From Fimbriimonas sp. (GTDB taxonomy: Bacteria > Armatimonadota > Fimbriimonadia > Fimbriimonadales > Fimbriimonadaceae): a stretch of 64,000 nt of DNA. Within the stretch, counting starts at the first letter, position 1; each line of letters starts with the position of its first letter. The stretch is from assembly GCA_031292555.1 (NCBI GenBank), contig JARLGV010000106.1:1-64000 (forward strand), read 5' to 3'. Below, piece after piece: positions 34,657 to 42,950 of the stretch. The notes beneath the pieces were generated by a model, which saw only the letters and a program-made list of their open reading frames with translations, had not been told where the DNA came from and made no database searches. A program made the position numbers and the translations under genes.

Positions 34657-35658
34657 CTACTTGGCCAAGTTAGGATTGTCTTTGAGGTATTGGTCGGCGG
34701 TTTCCTTGGTGACCAATACTGTCGGGAGGACAACCTTCTTGTCGGTCGGCATCTTGCCCTTGAGGATGTCAGCGGCAATCTCAATCCCTTTGGGGCCGGG
34801 ATCCGGATAGCGGAATGTCGCATCCAGTTTGCCGTCCTTGATCATCTGAACAACCTCTTTTTGACAGCCGTCGATGCCAACGAAGATCGGCTTGACCTTC
34901 GGCTTGGTGGCTGCATGGTCGTAAGCCTGATAGGCGCCGATCGCCATCTCGTCGTTGTGGGCGTACACCGCATCGAAGGGCTGCCCCTTCTGAAGGAACG
35001 TCTCCATGAAGTTCTGGGCGGGAAGGCGCTGGAACTTGCAGTCGTCACCCATGATCACTTTGATCCCGGGATACTTCTTAAACGACTCCATCGCGCCGTT
35101 GCGCCGATCGTCCGCCGCATCGACGCCGCCGAGGCCCTGAATCATCAGCACGGTGCCCTTGCCGTTCAGCCTCTTCGCGATATACTCGCCTGCTTGGCGG
35201 CCGATATCCACGTTGTCACCGCCGACATGGACGGTGTACTTGTCGCCCGGGATACCGCGATCCAGGAGGATCACGGGGATCTTGGCGTCGTACGCCTTCT
35301 CCACCGCGCTCTGAACTGCAACCGTCACGGGGCTGACGAGCAACACTTTCGGCGACTTCACGAGAAACGTCTCGATAACGCCTATCTGCTTGCTCGCATC
35401 GTCTTCGGCAGGCTGTTCCTCGAACCGGAATTCGCTCGTATGCTTTCCGACTTCCTCCTTGGTCTCCGCATCAAACTGCTGCCTCCACGGATCGGCGCTA
35501 TTCGCCTGCGCGAAAGCAACCAGCGGCAGACTATCCGGCGATTTCGCCTCGGTAGCCCCACCCGACCCGGACGATGTGACCGCTGACTTGTCGTCACTCC
35601 CGCAACCGGCCAAAACCACTGCCGCCACTGCGGCCATAGCCAAGAGCCCTAACTTCAT
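34657..35658 (-). CDS. RbsB-like sugar-binding lipoprotein
   Basis: A 333-residue periplasmic-binding protein of the ribose/galactose class. Signal peptide MKLGLLAMAAVAAVVLAGC ends in a lipobox with Cys19, followed by a Ser/Gly-rich linker. Class landmarks are LVAFAQANSADPWRQQFD, VLLVSPVTVAVQSAVEKAY, VILLDRGIPGD, VHVGGDNVDIGRQAGEYIA and AVYAHNDEMAIGAYQAY. The ligand is probably a monosaccharide or polyol. It follows the permease gene by 4 bases. No ATPase of the RbsA type is adjacent. Confidence 0.92.
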   Translation of the reverse strand: MKLGLLAMAAVAAVVLAGCGSDDKSAVTSSGSGGATEAKSPDSLPLVAFAQANSADPWRQQFDAETKEEVGKHTSEFRFEEQPAEDDASKQIGVIETFLVKSPKVLLVSPVTVAVQSAVEKAYDAKIPVILLDRGIPGDKYTVHVGGDNVDIGRQAGEYIAKRLNGKGTVLMIQGLGGVDAADDRRNGAMESFKKYPGIKVIMGDDCKFQRLPAQNFMETFLQKGQPFDAVYAHNDEMAIGAYQAYDHAATKPKVKPIFVGIDGCQKEVVQMIKDGKLDATFRYPDPGPKGIEIAADILKGKMPTDKKVVLPTVLVTKETADQYLKDNPNLAK

Positions 35659-35662
35659 TGTC

Positions 35663-36646
35663 CTAAACCCTCCGTCCCAAATTCTGAAGGTACACGGCGA
35701 GAAGAATGATCACTCCCTTCCAGCCCTGCCCCACGTAATAGCTAACACTGTCCAAAATAAGGAATACGTTCAGGCAAACGATAAACAGTGCACCGACGAA
35801 CGTTCCCAGAACATTACCGTACCCGCCAACCAGGGCGGTTCCGCCAACAACGGCAGCAGTTATCGCGTCAAGTTCATAGCCCATTCCTGCGCTTGGCTGA
35901 GCACTCGAGTTTCGGGCAGTAAAGAGGATCGCCGCGATGGCGATACAAAGGCCGTTGATCGCGAACGCCCCGATCCTGACGCGACTCACCGGAACGCCCG
36001 CATAGTATGCGGCGTCGGTGTTACCTCCCACCGCATAGACGCGGCGTCCAAACACAGTTTTGGAGAGGACAAGGGCGCCCACCGCGGTTGTGGCGAATAG
36101 TATCCAGCCAGCGATCGGGATGCCGAGCCACGGCGATTCGAAGAACGCAATTTGGTCGTGCAGACCCGAGATGTTGGCATTGTTGGTATACACGAACGCG
36201 ATGCCGCGAATGCTCACCATGCCTGCAAGCGTGACCACGAAAGGCTGCAGCTTGGTATAGCTGATGATCGCGCCGAGGATGGCACCCGTAAGCGTCCCCA
36301 AAAAGAGAACCCACGCGATTGTCATGGGGGTTGAACCACCATTGACTAGCCAAGTTGCGGTGATACAGTTCAGCAAGCCGAGCAGCGAACCTGCGCTGAG
36401 GTCGATTCCACCTATGAGAATGACGAACGTTGCGCCGATCGCCAGGATGCCGGGCACCGCAAGCTGGCTCAGGATATTTCTTAGGTTCGCCAGCGTGTAG
36501 TAAGTCGAATGGAATAGTGCGGCTGAATCTTCGGAATGAGGCGACTTCCAGAGCGCCCAAGCAAGGAGGATCACAAGGCCCACCAGCCCCTGATACTTCT
36601 GGATCAAGGGGAGCCATCGGCGTAGAGTGACTGCGGAAAACGGCAT
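35663..36646 (-). CDS. RbsC-type sugar ABC transporter permease
   Basis: A 327-residue integral membrane protein with about ten hydrophobic segments, of the ribose/xylose branch of ABC permeases (ILSQLAVPGILAIGATFVIL, GGIDLSAGSLLGL, ISGLHD, VYAVGGNTDAAYYAGVPVSR). The GGIDLS and GGNxxAAxxxGV phrases are family hallmarks. It is the first gene of a two-gene unit with the binding lipoprotein; an RbsA-type double ATPase would be needed but is not here. The ATG is used; a TTG two codons upstream is possible. It is divergent from the GH172-type enzyme, which suggests a common sugar-utilisation theme. Confidence 0.92.
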   Translation of the reverse strand: MPFSAVTLRRWLPLIQKYQGLVGLVILLAWALWKSPHSEDSAALFHSTYYTLANLRNILSQLAVPGILAIGATFVILIGGIDLSAGSLLGLLNCITATWLVNGGSTPMTIAWVLFLGTLTGAILGAIISYTKLQPFVVTLAGMVSIRGIAFVYTNNANISGLHDQIAFFESPWLGIPIAGWILFATTAVGALVLSKTVFGRRVYAVGGNTDAAYYAGVPVSRVRIGAFAINGLCIAIAAILFTARNSSAQPSAGMGYELDAITAAVVGGTALVGGYGNVLGTFVGALFIVCLNVFLILDSVSYYVGQGWKGVIILLAVYLQNLGRRV

Positions 36647-36719
36647 CTTCAAATCGGGTCGGTAGTCTCGATCGCTGCGCCGGATCGCTCGCTGAAAACA
36701 CGATTGTCCGGCACCTCAA

Positions 36720-36757
36720 ACATACCCTCGGAATAGTTCCCCTCGAAGGTGGTATGT
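36720..36757. promoter_or_regulatory. Spaced inverted repeat ACATACC-N24-GGTATGT between divergent sugar genes
   Basis: ACATACC (36720-36726) and GGTATGT (36751-36757) are exact inverted repeats whose centres are about 31 bases, close to three helical turns, apart. They lie in the 140-base gap between the permease and the GH172-type gene. A regulator dimer or loop could control both; this is inference from geometry. Confidence 0.35.
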
Positions 36758-36786
36758 TCCTGCCATTCCCCCGGAAACGGTGATCG

Positions 36787-38784
36787 ATGAAGATTCTCAG
36801 CCTTGCCATCCTTGTTTCGTTAAGCGCCCCCGTTTTGGCCCAAGAGGTCAGCGTTCGAAGCCTGTTGCCCCAGATGACCGACTTGACCTTTCTGACCCAT
36901 CGGCCAAGTCCCCGATTCAAGATGGCGCAAGCAAGCAGCTATGACCGCCGGTCCGATCCGGGACCCAACAGCGATCCCTTCGCCAACGGCGACGCCGGGA
37001 ACTTCGTGCGAGTCGAGAATACGACAGCCGGAAAGGAATACGTAATGGCCGATCTGAAAGGCCCGGGCGCTGTCGTCCGGCTCTGGTCAGCTAATCCAAG
37101 CGGAAATCTGCGTTTCTATTTCGACGGCGAAACAACGCCTCGCATCAAGGTGAAGATGTCCGAATTCCTCACCGGAAAGATCGCCCCTCTGGAGATGCCG
37201 TTTGCCTATGCAGCCGCTTCGGGCTGCGACGTGTACTTCCCGTTCCCGTATGCAAGGAGCTTAAAGATCACGGCCGATGCCGCCGACGGAGGACAGCCCA
37301 CGTCACTCTACTACCACGTCGGCTATCGGACGTACGCGCCAAGTGCCAAGGTCAAGACTTTCACTTGGGACGAATTCGCGGCGAACAAGCCTCTGATGGA
37401 CAAGGTAGCGACGGGTCTGATTCATGCCGATATCCCCGAAATGAAGACGATCGCCCACGGGATGGTGGGGACGGGAGGCGCCTTGGTCGGAACAGTGACC
37501 CAGCCGATCAGTTCTTCTTTCCGCACGTTTCAGGTGAAGATTCCGACGATCACTCCGGAGGAGTCGAAGTCGCTCGATTGGGACGATCCAAAGCAACCGC
37601 ACAATGTGCTGCGAAACCTACTGCTCAGCATGTCGTTCGATAATGAGCCCTGTATCGAGGCGCCCTTGGGAGACTTCTTTGGGTCGGCGCCGGGCTTGAA
37701 CCCCTATACGAACGTTCCGATGACGGTCGCAGCCGACGGGACGCTTACCTGTCGGTTCGTCATGCCGTTCCAGCACACCGCATCGATCCGCATCGAGAAC
37801 CTAGGGCCAGCCATCCCAGTGACCGTCAATGCGGAGATCAAGCCGTTTCCGTGGAGCGCCGGCACCTATCACTTTCACGCCCAATGGCTAGGAGAGCACG
37901 CCCGGACCCGGCCATTCAGAGACATGCCATTCCTCGACGTTAAGGGAGAAGGGTACTTCGTCGGAACAAACCTGCACGTGGCCAATCCTGCCCCCGACTG
38001 GTGGGGCGAAGGGGACGAGAAGGCCCGGGTGGATGGCGAGAGCTTCCCGAGCACCTTCGGTACAGGTTCGGAAGACTATTACGGTTACGCGTGGGGAAGC
38101 GGCGAGTTGTTCATCCGCCCTTACCATGCACAGACGCGGATGGATGGCCCGGGCTCAATGGGCCACACGAGTCTGAACCGGTGGCAGATCTTCGACCCGA
38201 TTCCCTATTCCACTTCCCTTATCTTCACCCTTGAAATGTGGCATTGGGCGGACGTGGTGGCGACGTATGTTCACACCACCTATTGGTATGCCTTGCCAGG
38301 AGGAACCGGACCGGCGGCGATCGACCGAACGATCCTCGCCCCGCCGAAGATCGAACCGATGAAACCCGTTCCCGGCGCGCTCGAAGGTGAGGCGCTTGAG
38401 ATCGCAAGCAAGACGGGAGGCGTGACCGAGGTCCAGGACGGTTTCTGGAAATGCAGCGGGGGTAAGCAGCTGTGGTGGCGCGATGCCCAAACCGGAGACA
38501 AGTTGGTGCTGAAGATCCCGGTCAGCGAGGACGGGACGTACGAGATCGTCGGCAACTTCTGCCAAGCGAGGGACTACGGTATCCACAAGATCAAAGTGAA
38601 CGGGAAAGAGGTCGCCCCCATCGACTTCTTCAGCCCCGATCTCGATTGGAACAAGCACACACTCGGACTGTTCTCCCTGGCGAAAGGCACCGCCCTGCTC
38701 GAAATCGAGTGCATGGGCCATCACGAAGGCGCCGACCCACACAACATGTTCGGCCTTGACTACCTACTCCTTAAGAAGATCTGA
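36787..38784 (+). CDS. Secreted GH172-type (DUF2961) glycoside hydrolase with C-terminal beta-sandwich
   Basis: A 665-residue exported enzyme. Signal peptide MKILSLAILVSLSAPVLAQ. The DUF2961 domain spans about residues 70-480, with GAVVRLWSANPSGNLRFYFD, PFPYARSLKI and the hallmark FGTGSEDYYGYAWGSG. GH172 enzymes act on fructofuranosides and arabinofuranosides; which one cannot be told. Residues about 525-665 form a carbohydrate-binding-like sandwich (LEGEALEI near its start, FGLDYLLL at its end). It is divergent from the RbsC-type permease and is followed by a 9-bp hairpin. GGAAACGG lies about ten bases before the ATG. Confidence 0.92.
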   Translation: MKILSLAILVSLSAPVLAQEVSVRSLLPQMTDLTFLTHRPSPRFKMAQASSYDRRSDPGPNSDPFANGDAGNFVRVENTTAGKEYVMADLKGPGAVVRLWSANPSGNLRFYFDGETTPRIKVKMSEFLTGKIAPLEMPFAYAAASGCDVYFPFPYARSLKITADAADGGQPTSLYYHVGYRTYAPSAKVKTFTWDEFAANKPLMDKVATGLIHADIPEMKTIAHGMVGTGGALVGTVTQPISSSFRTFQVKIPTITPEESKSLDWDDPKQPHNVLRNLLLSMSFDNEPCIEAPLGDFFGSAPGLNPYTNVPMTVAADGTLTCRFVMPFQHTASIRIENLGPAIPVTVNAEIKPFPWSAGTYHFHAQWLGEHARTRPFRDMPFLDVKGEGYFVGTNLHVANPAPDWWGEGDEKARVDGESFPSTFGTGSEDYYGYAWGSGELFIRPYHAQTRMDGPGSMGHTSLNRWQIFDPIPYSTSLIFTLEMWHWADVVATYVHTTYWYALPGGTGPAAIDRTILAPPKIEPMKPVPGALEGEALEIASKTGGVTEVQDGFWKCSGGKQLWWRDAQTGDKLVLKIPVSEDGTYEIVGNFCQARDYGIHKIKVNGKEVAPIDFFSPDLDWNKHTLGLFSLAKGTALLEIECMGHHEGADPHNMFGLDYLLLKKI

Positions 38785-38797
38785 TAGTGTACTTGCT

Positions 38798-38832
38798 GGC
38801 CTTTGGGAACGCCCACGTTCGCGCCAAAGGCC
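38798..38832 (+). terminator. 9-bp hairpin after the GH172-type gene
   Basis: GGCCTTTGG (38798-38806) pairs exactly with CCAAAGGCC (38824-38832); the loop contains a second small pairing (GAAC with GTTC). It starts 14 bases after the stop codon. No U-tract follows. Confidence 0.55.
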
Positions 38833-38862
38833 TCTGCCAACTCAGGCAGATTCGCCTGTCGG

Positions 38863-39000
38863 ATGGGACCAGGACCCGGAGACTATCTATGGAGCCGCCG
38901 CCCTTCGAGGAGGAAGGACTATCTCATAGACCCCAAACCGTTGCTGCTATTGTCTGTTCAAAACAAGGAGCATATCGGCGAGACCAAGAAGGGCAAGTAA
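38863..39000 (+). CDS. Doubtful 45-codon ORF in the gap after the GH172-type gene
   Basis: An open frame giving a basic peptide with RRKDYLIDPKPLLLLSV and ending NKEHIGETKKGK. The composition is protein-like, but there is no ribosome site at its ATG, and its stop overlaps the hairpin that probably ends the porin transcript. No family is recognised. It is listed so that the gap is accounted for. Confidence 0.2.
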   Translation: MGPGPGDYLWSRRPSRRKDYLIDPKPLLLLSVQNKEHIGETKKGK

Positions 39001-39027
39001 GGCATCGTAGCCATACTTGCCCATCTT
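38986..39027 (-). terminator. Long hairpin after the porin gene
   Basis: GGGCAAGTA (38991-38999) pairs with TACTTGCCC (39014-39022), and the stem continues with AAGA/TCTT after one mismatch. The loop contains GGC-GCC. On the minus strand it follows the porin stop by about 33 bases and is trailed by TTCTTGG, a poor U-tract. Confidence 0.55.
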
Positions 39028-39059
39028 GGGTATCTCTTTACATCTGCCAAGCCACGGCT

Positions 39060-40181
39060 CTAGAATTTGAGAACATGGGACAGACACAGGGTCGTTCGAT
39101 TGTTCTTCACCGAGCCGTTGTCTGCGTTAAACACGGCGGCATTGGACGTATCGTATCGAAGCTCCAAACGGAATAACGCATCCTTGGTCATCTGATAGTC
39201 CAGCGTTCCGGTTAACGAATCGAAGCGACCAGGATTGCCCGTGCCTCGCAACCCGTCGGGATCGTTGAAGTTCTCATATCGAATCGTTCCCGCGAACTTA
39301 TCGGTGAACTGATCCTTCACATACCCGACGATTCCGTTCCACTTTCCGCCGGCGGTTCCGTCGAACCCTTTGGCATCCGCATAATCGGCATTCAAAGCGA
39401 GTTTGATGCTTTTCGTCAGCTGGTGCGTGATCACGAGGTCGCCGAGGCTGATCGTTCGAGCTCCTGCCGAGGTGAAAGCGATGCCGCTCAGTCCCCCGCT
39501 TCCCTCTTCCCCACCGTAATAGTTGGCCGTGATCGAAGTCGCGGATGAGGGTGTATAGCCGATGGTGGCGCCGTAGCTCTTTCCGCCGTTCGAATCCTGG
39601 GTCTCGTTCCACCCATTGACGAGGTAAACGCTACCGGTAAGGTTCTTGGTGATAGATTTCGTACCACGCAGTCCCGCGTGGTAGATCGGCTGACCGAGCG
39701 TGTAGAGGAAAGAACGCGAGTAGTTGTCGTTCGCCGAACTGTCGACACCTTCGTATCCAATCCAACTCGAAAACTTGCCTAGGTCGATCGTCGCATCCGA
39801 ATTTGGAACCGCGTAGGTCACATACAGCTGCTGAATGAGTTTGGAAGCGCCGCCGTCAGGATCAAAACCTGAAACAATGTCGGCATTGTTACCTGCCGTA
39901 AAGTTAGCCGTTAAGCCGAATGGATCTTTCGCAGTAGGCTTCTTGGCCACATCGACTTCAAGAACCGCAAAACCGAACTGGTTGTTGTTGACGTCGAACT
40001 GCCTGAAGTTTACGCCTTGCGCCATACCGGGCGTCCCGAAGTCGTACATGTAGTAGAAATCTAGGTGACCATTATAGGTCCATCCAGATGTGTCATCCGC
40101 AGCGTTCGCTAAGATGGATGTGCCGAAGAGGGCCGCGAGCATCATCGATCGCAGGAATTTAGGATGTATTTGGATTTTCAT
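39060..40181 (-). CDS. Outer-membrane beta-barrel porin (BBP2/OmpL-like)
   Basis: A 373-residue exported protein. Signal peptide FLRSMMLAALFGTSILANA, cleaved before ADD. The body is amphipathic beta strands with many aromatic and Gly residues (WTYNGHLDFYYMYDFG, ATIDLGKFSSWIGYEG, GATIGYTPSSATSITANYYGG) and it ends in a terminal strand, LCLSHVLKF, with the C-terminal Phe typical of BAM substrates. The pattern is that of putative beta-barrel porin 2. This supports a diderm cell. The ATG at 40181 precedes the signal; the longer upstream frame reads through the promoter. A TATAAT and a palindrome lie in the leader. Confidence 0.88.
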   Translation of the reverse strand: MKIQIHPKFLRSMMLAALFGTSILANAADDTSGWTYNGHLDFYYMYDFGTPGMAQGVNFRQFDVNNNQFGFAVLEVDVAKKPTAKDPFGLTANFTAGNNADIVSGFDPDGGASKLIQQLYVTYAVPNSDATIDLGKFSSWIGYEGVDSSANDNYSRSFLYTLGQPIYHAGLRGTKSITKNLTGSVYLVNGWNETQDSNGGKSYGATIGYTPSSATSITANYYGGEEGSGGLSGIAFTSAGARTISLGDLVITHQLTKSIKLALNADYADAKGFDGTAGGKWNGIVGYVKDQFTDKFAGTIRYENFNDPDGLRGTGNPGRFDSLTGTLDYQMTKDALFRLELRYDTSNAAVFNADNGSVKNNRTTLCLSHVLKF

Positions 40182-40191
40182 AGCGGTTGGT

Positions 40192-40204
40192 CCAGCATTG
40201 CTGG
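40192..40204. promoter_or_regulatory. CCAGCA-T-TGCTGG palindrome in the porin leader
   Basis: A perfect 6+6 palindrome with a one-base centre, between the -10 box and the porin ATG, about 10 bases before the start codon. It could be an operator or, as RNA, a site affecting translation. Confidence 0.4.
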
Positions 40205-40214
40205 AATCGCGAGC

Positions 40215-40220
40215 ATTATA
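40215..40220 (-). promoter_or_regulatory. TATAAT -10 box of the porin gene
   Basis: A perfect TATAAT on the minus strand, 33 bases before the porin ATG, giving a leader of about 27 bases that contains the palindrome. No good -35 at 17 bases is seen, so an activator may be needed. Confidence 0.5.
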
Positions 40221-40670
40221 GGGCGATGAATTGCTCCAATCTGGAGCAGAAATGACAGCACTCTTCGAGTTGCTTATTATTTGGCAATCATCTGAAAGTG
40301 CTTTCCAACCGCAATGAATTTCTGTTATTCGCGCACGCGACTTATTCTTGCCCGGCAGCAATTCCGAAGGCGAGGTTGATCGCCCACTGATGTTAACCGG
40401 GACAGTCGAGGATTACCCTGCCCATCACGGTTTCTCGCCGAGACACTCCGGAAGGGGCTTCGCCTCCTTCCCAGACAAGGGTTTCGCTCGTGCCCAGGGC
40501 GAAGTCCCACCGATCAAGGCGATGGAGTTTCCACACGGGGAATCGGCGCTGTCCACCCCGGGGAGCCATTCGGCTTTCAGCCGATTGAGGACAAAGGAAC
40601 CCCAGATACCCTTGCCGAGGGTATAGGACGCAGGCAAATTACCAGGATTCACATAAAAACAAAATAAAAC
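40221..40670. other. Gap of about 450 bases without a recognisable gene
   Basis: The stretch is GC-rich and has several strong hairpins, the clearest at 40450-40471 where GGAAGGGGC pairs with GCC-T-CCTTCC. A minus-strand frame of 101 codons covers much of it but has no ribosome site and no family-like residues. I see no gene, RNA family or mobile element that I can name. Confidence 0.4.
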
Positions 40671-40699
40671 TTGGCTTTCGGGATCACTTCCCATACAAT
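40671..40699 (+). promoter_or_regulatory. Sigma70-type promoter for the amt-glnB leader
   Basis: TTGGCT (40671-40676) and TACAAT (40694-40699) with exactly 17 bases spacing. The start site would be near 40706, leaving a leader of about 310 bases before amt. No sigma54-type GG-N10-GC element is obvious. Confidence 0.55.
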
Positions 40700-40705
40700 G
40701 TCCCC

Positions 40706-41017
40706 CAACCGCAAGGGCGCGGCCAACCAATCTTGATCCGGAGGGACCAGTGATGAGGCTTCGCCTTCATACCCGCGTCGTTACCCCGTCTGCCTATTTG
40801 GGCGGACTTTGTTTCATTAGCGCACCCTTGCGCATCGATGGAGGTCACCGCTGTTGACCGTCCGTCTTTCCCCTTACGTTTTGCTTGAACCCCTCGCCTT
40901 CGACTCAGGTCAGGCGTCAGCCACTTTCAGAGGGCTGAACCGCTCTAGATTTCGCACATTGAAGTCGTCCTGTGGCCATAAGTCCACATCGAAATCCAGC
41001 ATGGGAGGTTCAAAGCG
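40706..41017 (+). other. Long structured 5' leader of amt (candidate attenuator or riboswitch)
   Basis: About 310 untranslated bases follow the likely start site. The first 80 bases are rich in potential stems (for example GATGAGGC-TTCG-CCTTCAT near 40752-40770) and end in an intrinsic terminator at 40788-40815; the remaining 200 bases lead to a GGGAGG ribosome site. I compared it by eye with the glutamine (glnA), TPP, cobalamin, ZTP and c-di-GMP aptamers and see no match. Control of amt by premature termination is inferred from layout. Confidence 0.4.
40788..40815 (+). terminator. Intrinsic terminator inside the amt leader
   Basis: GTCTGCC (40788-40794) pairs with GGCGGAC (40801-40807), one T-G wobble, 6-base loop, followed directly by TTTGTTTC. 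Its place between promoter and amt suits an attenuator. Confidence 0.55.
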
Positions 41018-42577
41018 ATGAACGCAGTCCGAACACTACTTCACTACAAAGAGCGAAACGAGCGTACGATTCCGCGCAAGTCCCTGTCGACCGCCGAAAA
41101 GTGGAAGTTCTGCCTGACGATCTTCTCAGGGAAGATAATCGGCCTTGGGATTCTTCTAGCGGGCATCCACTTCGTGATGGGCATGATGTCGCCTGCTCAT
41201 GCCGCCGATACCTACACCGCCCACGAGACGGCGATGATGAACTCCATCAACACGGCCTGGACCTTGGTCGCCGCGTTCTTGGTCTTCGGCATGCAGGCCG
41301 GTTTCGTCTTCCTGGAAGCAGGATTCGCTCGGCAGAAAGAGACCGTCAACGTACTCATGGAGTGCATTTTCGATACCTGCCTATGCGGTTTCCTCTTTTG
41401 GGCAATCGGCTATGCCTTCATGTTCAGCCACGGCAACGGTTTCGTCGGAACGCACTGGTTCTTCCTAAGCGGCGCACCCGACACTTACGAAGCGACCGGC
41501 ATACCGATTCTCGCTCACTGGATCTTCCAGTTCGCCTTTGCCGATACCTGCTCCACGGTAACTTCCGGCGCTATGATCGGCCGAACCGGGTTCCGCGGCG
41601 ACATCCTCTATAGCATGGGCGTCACCGGCTTTATCTACCCGATCATCGGTCACTGGGCTTGGGGCCCCGACGGCTTCCTCGCTACGATGGGGAGCGACAA
41701 GAACTTCCTGCCCGCCCTCGGTCAGGGCTTTCGTGACTTTGCCGGATCGACGGTTGTGCATACCATTGGCGGGGCGATATCGCTCGCCGGAGCGATCGTA
41801 CTTGGCCCACGGTTGGGACGGCTTTTCGCCCGGGACGACAAAGAACGTGGAGGCATGCCTCCCCCTCACAATTTGACGATCGCAGCTGTCGGCGGCTTCA
41901 TTCTGTGGTTCGGATGGTACGGATTCAATCCAGGCAGTTCGCTGTCGGCAATGGATGCCCAGGGAATCGGCCGTATCTCAGCCAACACGACGCTTGCAGC
42001 TTGCGCCGGCGGAATGGCGGCCATGATCGTGGCCTTCCTGTTCGGCAACACCAAGGGCAAATTCGACCTTGGCTTCTCGGTGAACGGAATGCTCGCCGGT
42101 TTGGTAGCCATCACATGTCCCTGCTATTGGGTCAGCCCGCTGGGCGCGATTCTGTTGGGCCTCGTTGCCGGTGTTATTGTCTACGTGGGCGTCAATCTGC
42201 TCGAGTGGTTTCGGATCGACGATCCGGTCGGCGCCGTCTCCGTACATGGCTTCTGCGGAATCTGGGGCACCTGGTCGCTGGGTCTCTTTGCGACCGGTCA
42301 GTATGGAGCCACCGGCCCAACCGGACCGGACAACTCAGCCAGCCAGTTGGTTAAGGGCCTGTTCTATGGGGGTGGCATCGACGTACTCAAGGCACAGGTC
42401 ATCGGCAACGGGATCATCACCTTGGCGACCTTCGGCATCGCATTCGCTATGATGTGGGTCATTCGCAAGCTGCCGCATCCGTGGAATCTACGCGTAGCGC
42501 CAGAGGGCGAACTTGGTCAGGGAGGTCTCGACGTGTTCGAACACGGTATCGAGGCGTACCCTGCGCAATCCATGTGA
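41018..42577 (+). CDS. amt: Ammonium transporter Amt
   Basis: A 519-residue transporter of the Amt/Mep/Rh family. The N terminus has an extra hydrophobic segment (FSGKIIGLGILLAGIHFVMG) before the 11 core helices, which may be a signal or anchor. Core landmarks are FGMQAGFVFLEAGFARQKETVN, FADTCSTVTSGAMIGR, DFAGSTVVHTIGG with the first pore His, and SVHGFCGIWGTW with the second. The tail ends FEHGIEAYP as in PII-regulated Amts. It imports ammonium and would be blocked by the PII protein encoded 31 bases downstream. The ATG has GGGAGG about ten bases upstream. Confidence 0.95.
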   Translation: MNAVRTLLHYKERNERTIPRKSLSTAEKWKFCLTIFSGKIIGLGILLAGIHFVMGMMSPAHAADTYTAHETAMMNSINTAWTLVAAFLVFGMQAGFVFLEAGFARQKETVNVLMECIFDTCLCGFLFWAIGYAFMFSHGNGFVGTHWFFLSGAPDTYEATGIPILAHWIFQFAFADTCSTVTSGAMIGRTGFRGDILYSMGVTGFIYPIIGHWAWGPDGFLATMGSDKNFLPALGQGFRDFAGSTVVHTIGGAISLAGAIVLGPRLGRLFARDDKERGGMPPPHNLTIAAVGGFILWFGWYGFNPGSSLSAMDAQGIGRISANTTLAACAGGMAAMIVAFLFGNTKGKFDLGFSVNGMLAGLVAITCPCYWVSPLGAILLGLVAGVIVYVGVNLLEWFRIDDPVGAVSVHGFCGIWGTWSLGLFATGQYGATGPTGPDNSASQLVKGLFYGGGIDVLKAQVIGNGIITLATFGIAFAMMWVIRKLPHPWNLRVAPEGELGQGGLDVFEHGIEAYPAQSM

Positions 42578-42608
42578 TCCCACTCGATATTCCTAGAGAC
42601 TTACAGAT

Positions 42609-42950
42609 ATGTACAAAATTGAAGCCATCATCCGACCGCACCGCTTGGAGGCGGTGCGGAATGCTCTCAAAGAGCACGACTTGATCGCCATTACTGTGAG
42701 CGACTGCCGCGGCGCGGGACGCCAGGCAGCGCCCACTCACACGTTTCGCGGCTCGCAGTACTCGCACGGCCTTGAACTGCGGCTGCGGATCGAAGTATTC
42801 GTGAACGATTCGCATCTCGAGGTCGCCCTCGATGCCATCCAAGAAGCCGCCTGTACGGGCGAGGTAGGGGACGGCAAGATCCTGGTCTTCAAGGCCGAAC
42901 AAGCCGTGCGAATCCGCACGAACGAGCGCGGCGAAACCGCCGTTCACTAG
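42609..42950 (+). CDS. glnB: Nitrogen regulatory PII protein (GlnB/GlnK)
   Basis: A 113-residue PII signal protein. Family phrases are MYKIEAIIRPHRLEAVRNAL, the T-loop GRQAAPTHTFRGSQYSHGLE with Tyr51 in the uridylylation position, TGEVGDGKI and AVRIRTNERG. Gln39 is kept, but residue 58, usually Lys that helps bind 2-oxoglutarate, is Arg. Coupling to amt suggests a GlnK role: sensing 2-oxoglutarate and ATP/ADP and gating Amt. Whether Tyr51 is modified depends on a GlnD elsewhere. Confidence 0.95.
   Translation: MYKIEAIIRPHRLEAVRNALKEHDLIAITVSDCRGAGRQAAPTHTFRGSQYSHGLELRLRIEVFVNDSHLEVALDAIQEAACTGEVGDGKILVFKAEQAVRIRTNERGETAVH

Noticed and set aside
40425-40730. 101-codon minus-strand frame in the porin-amt gap
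   Set aside because: Although open and of fair composition, it lacks a ribosome site and crosses the amt promoter and several strong hairpins. No family resemblance.
40706-41017. Glutamine (glnA) or other known riboswitch before amt
   Set aside because: None of the conserved glnA, TPP, cobalamin, ZTP, ykkC or c-di-GMP core strings could be found by eye; kept only as an unclassified leader.
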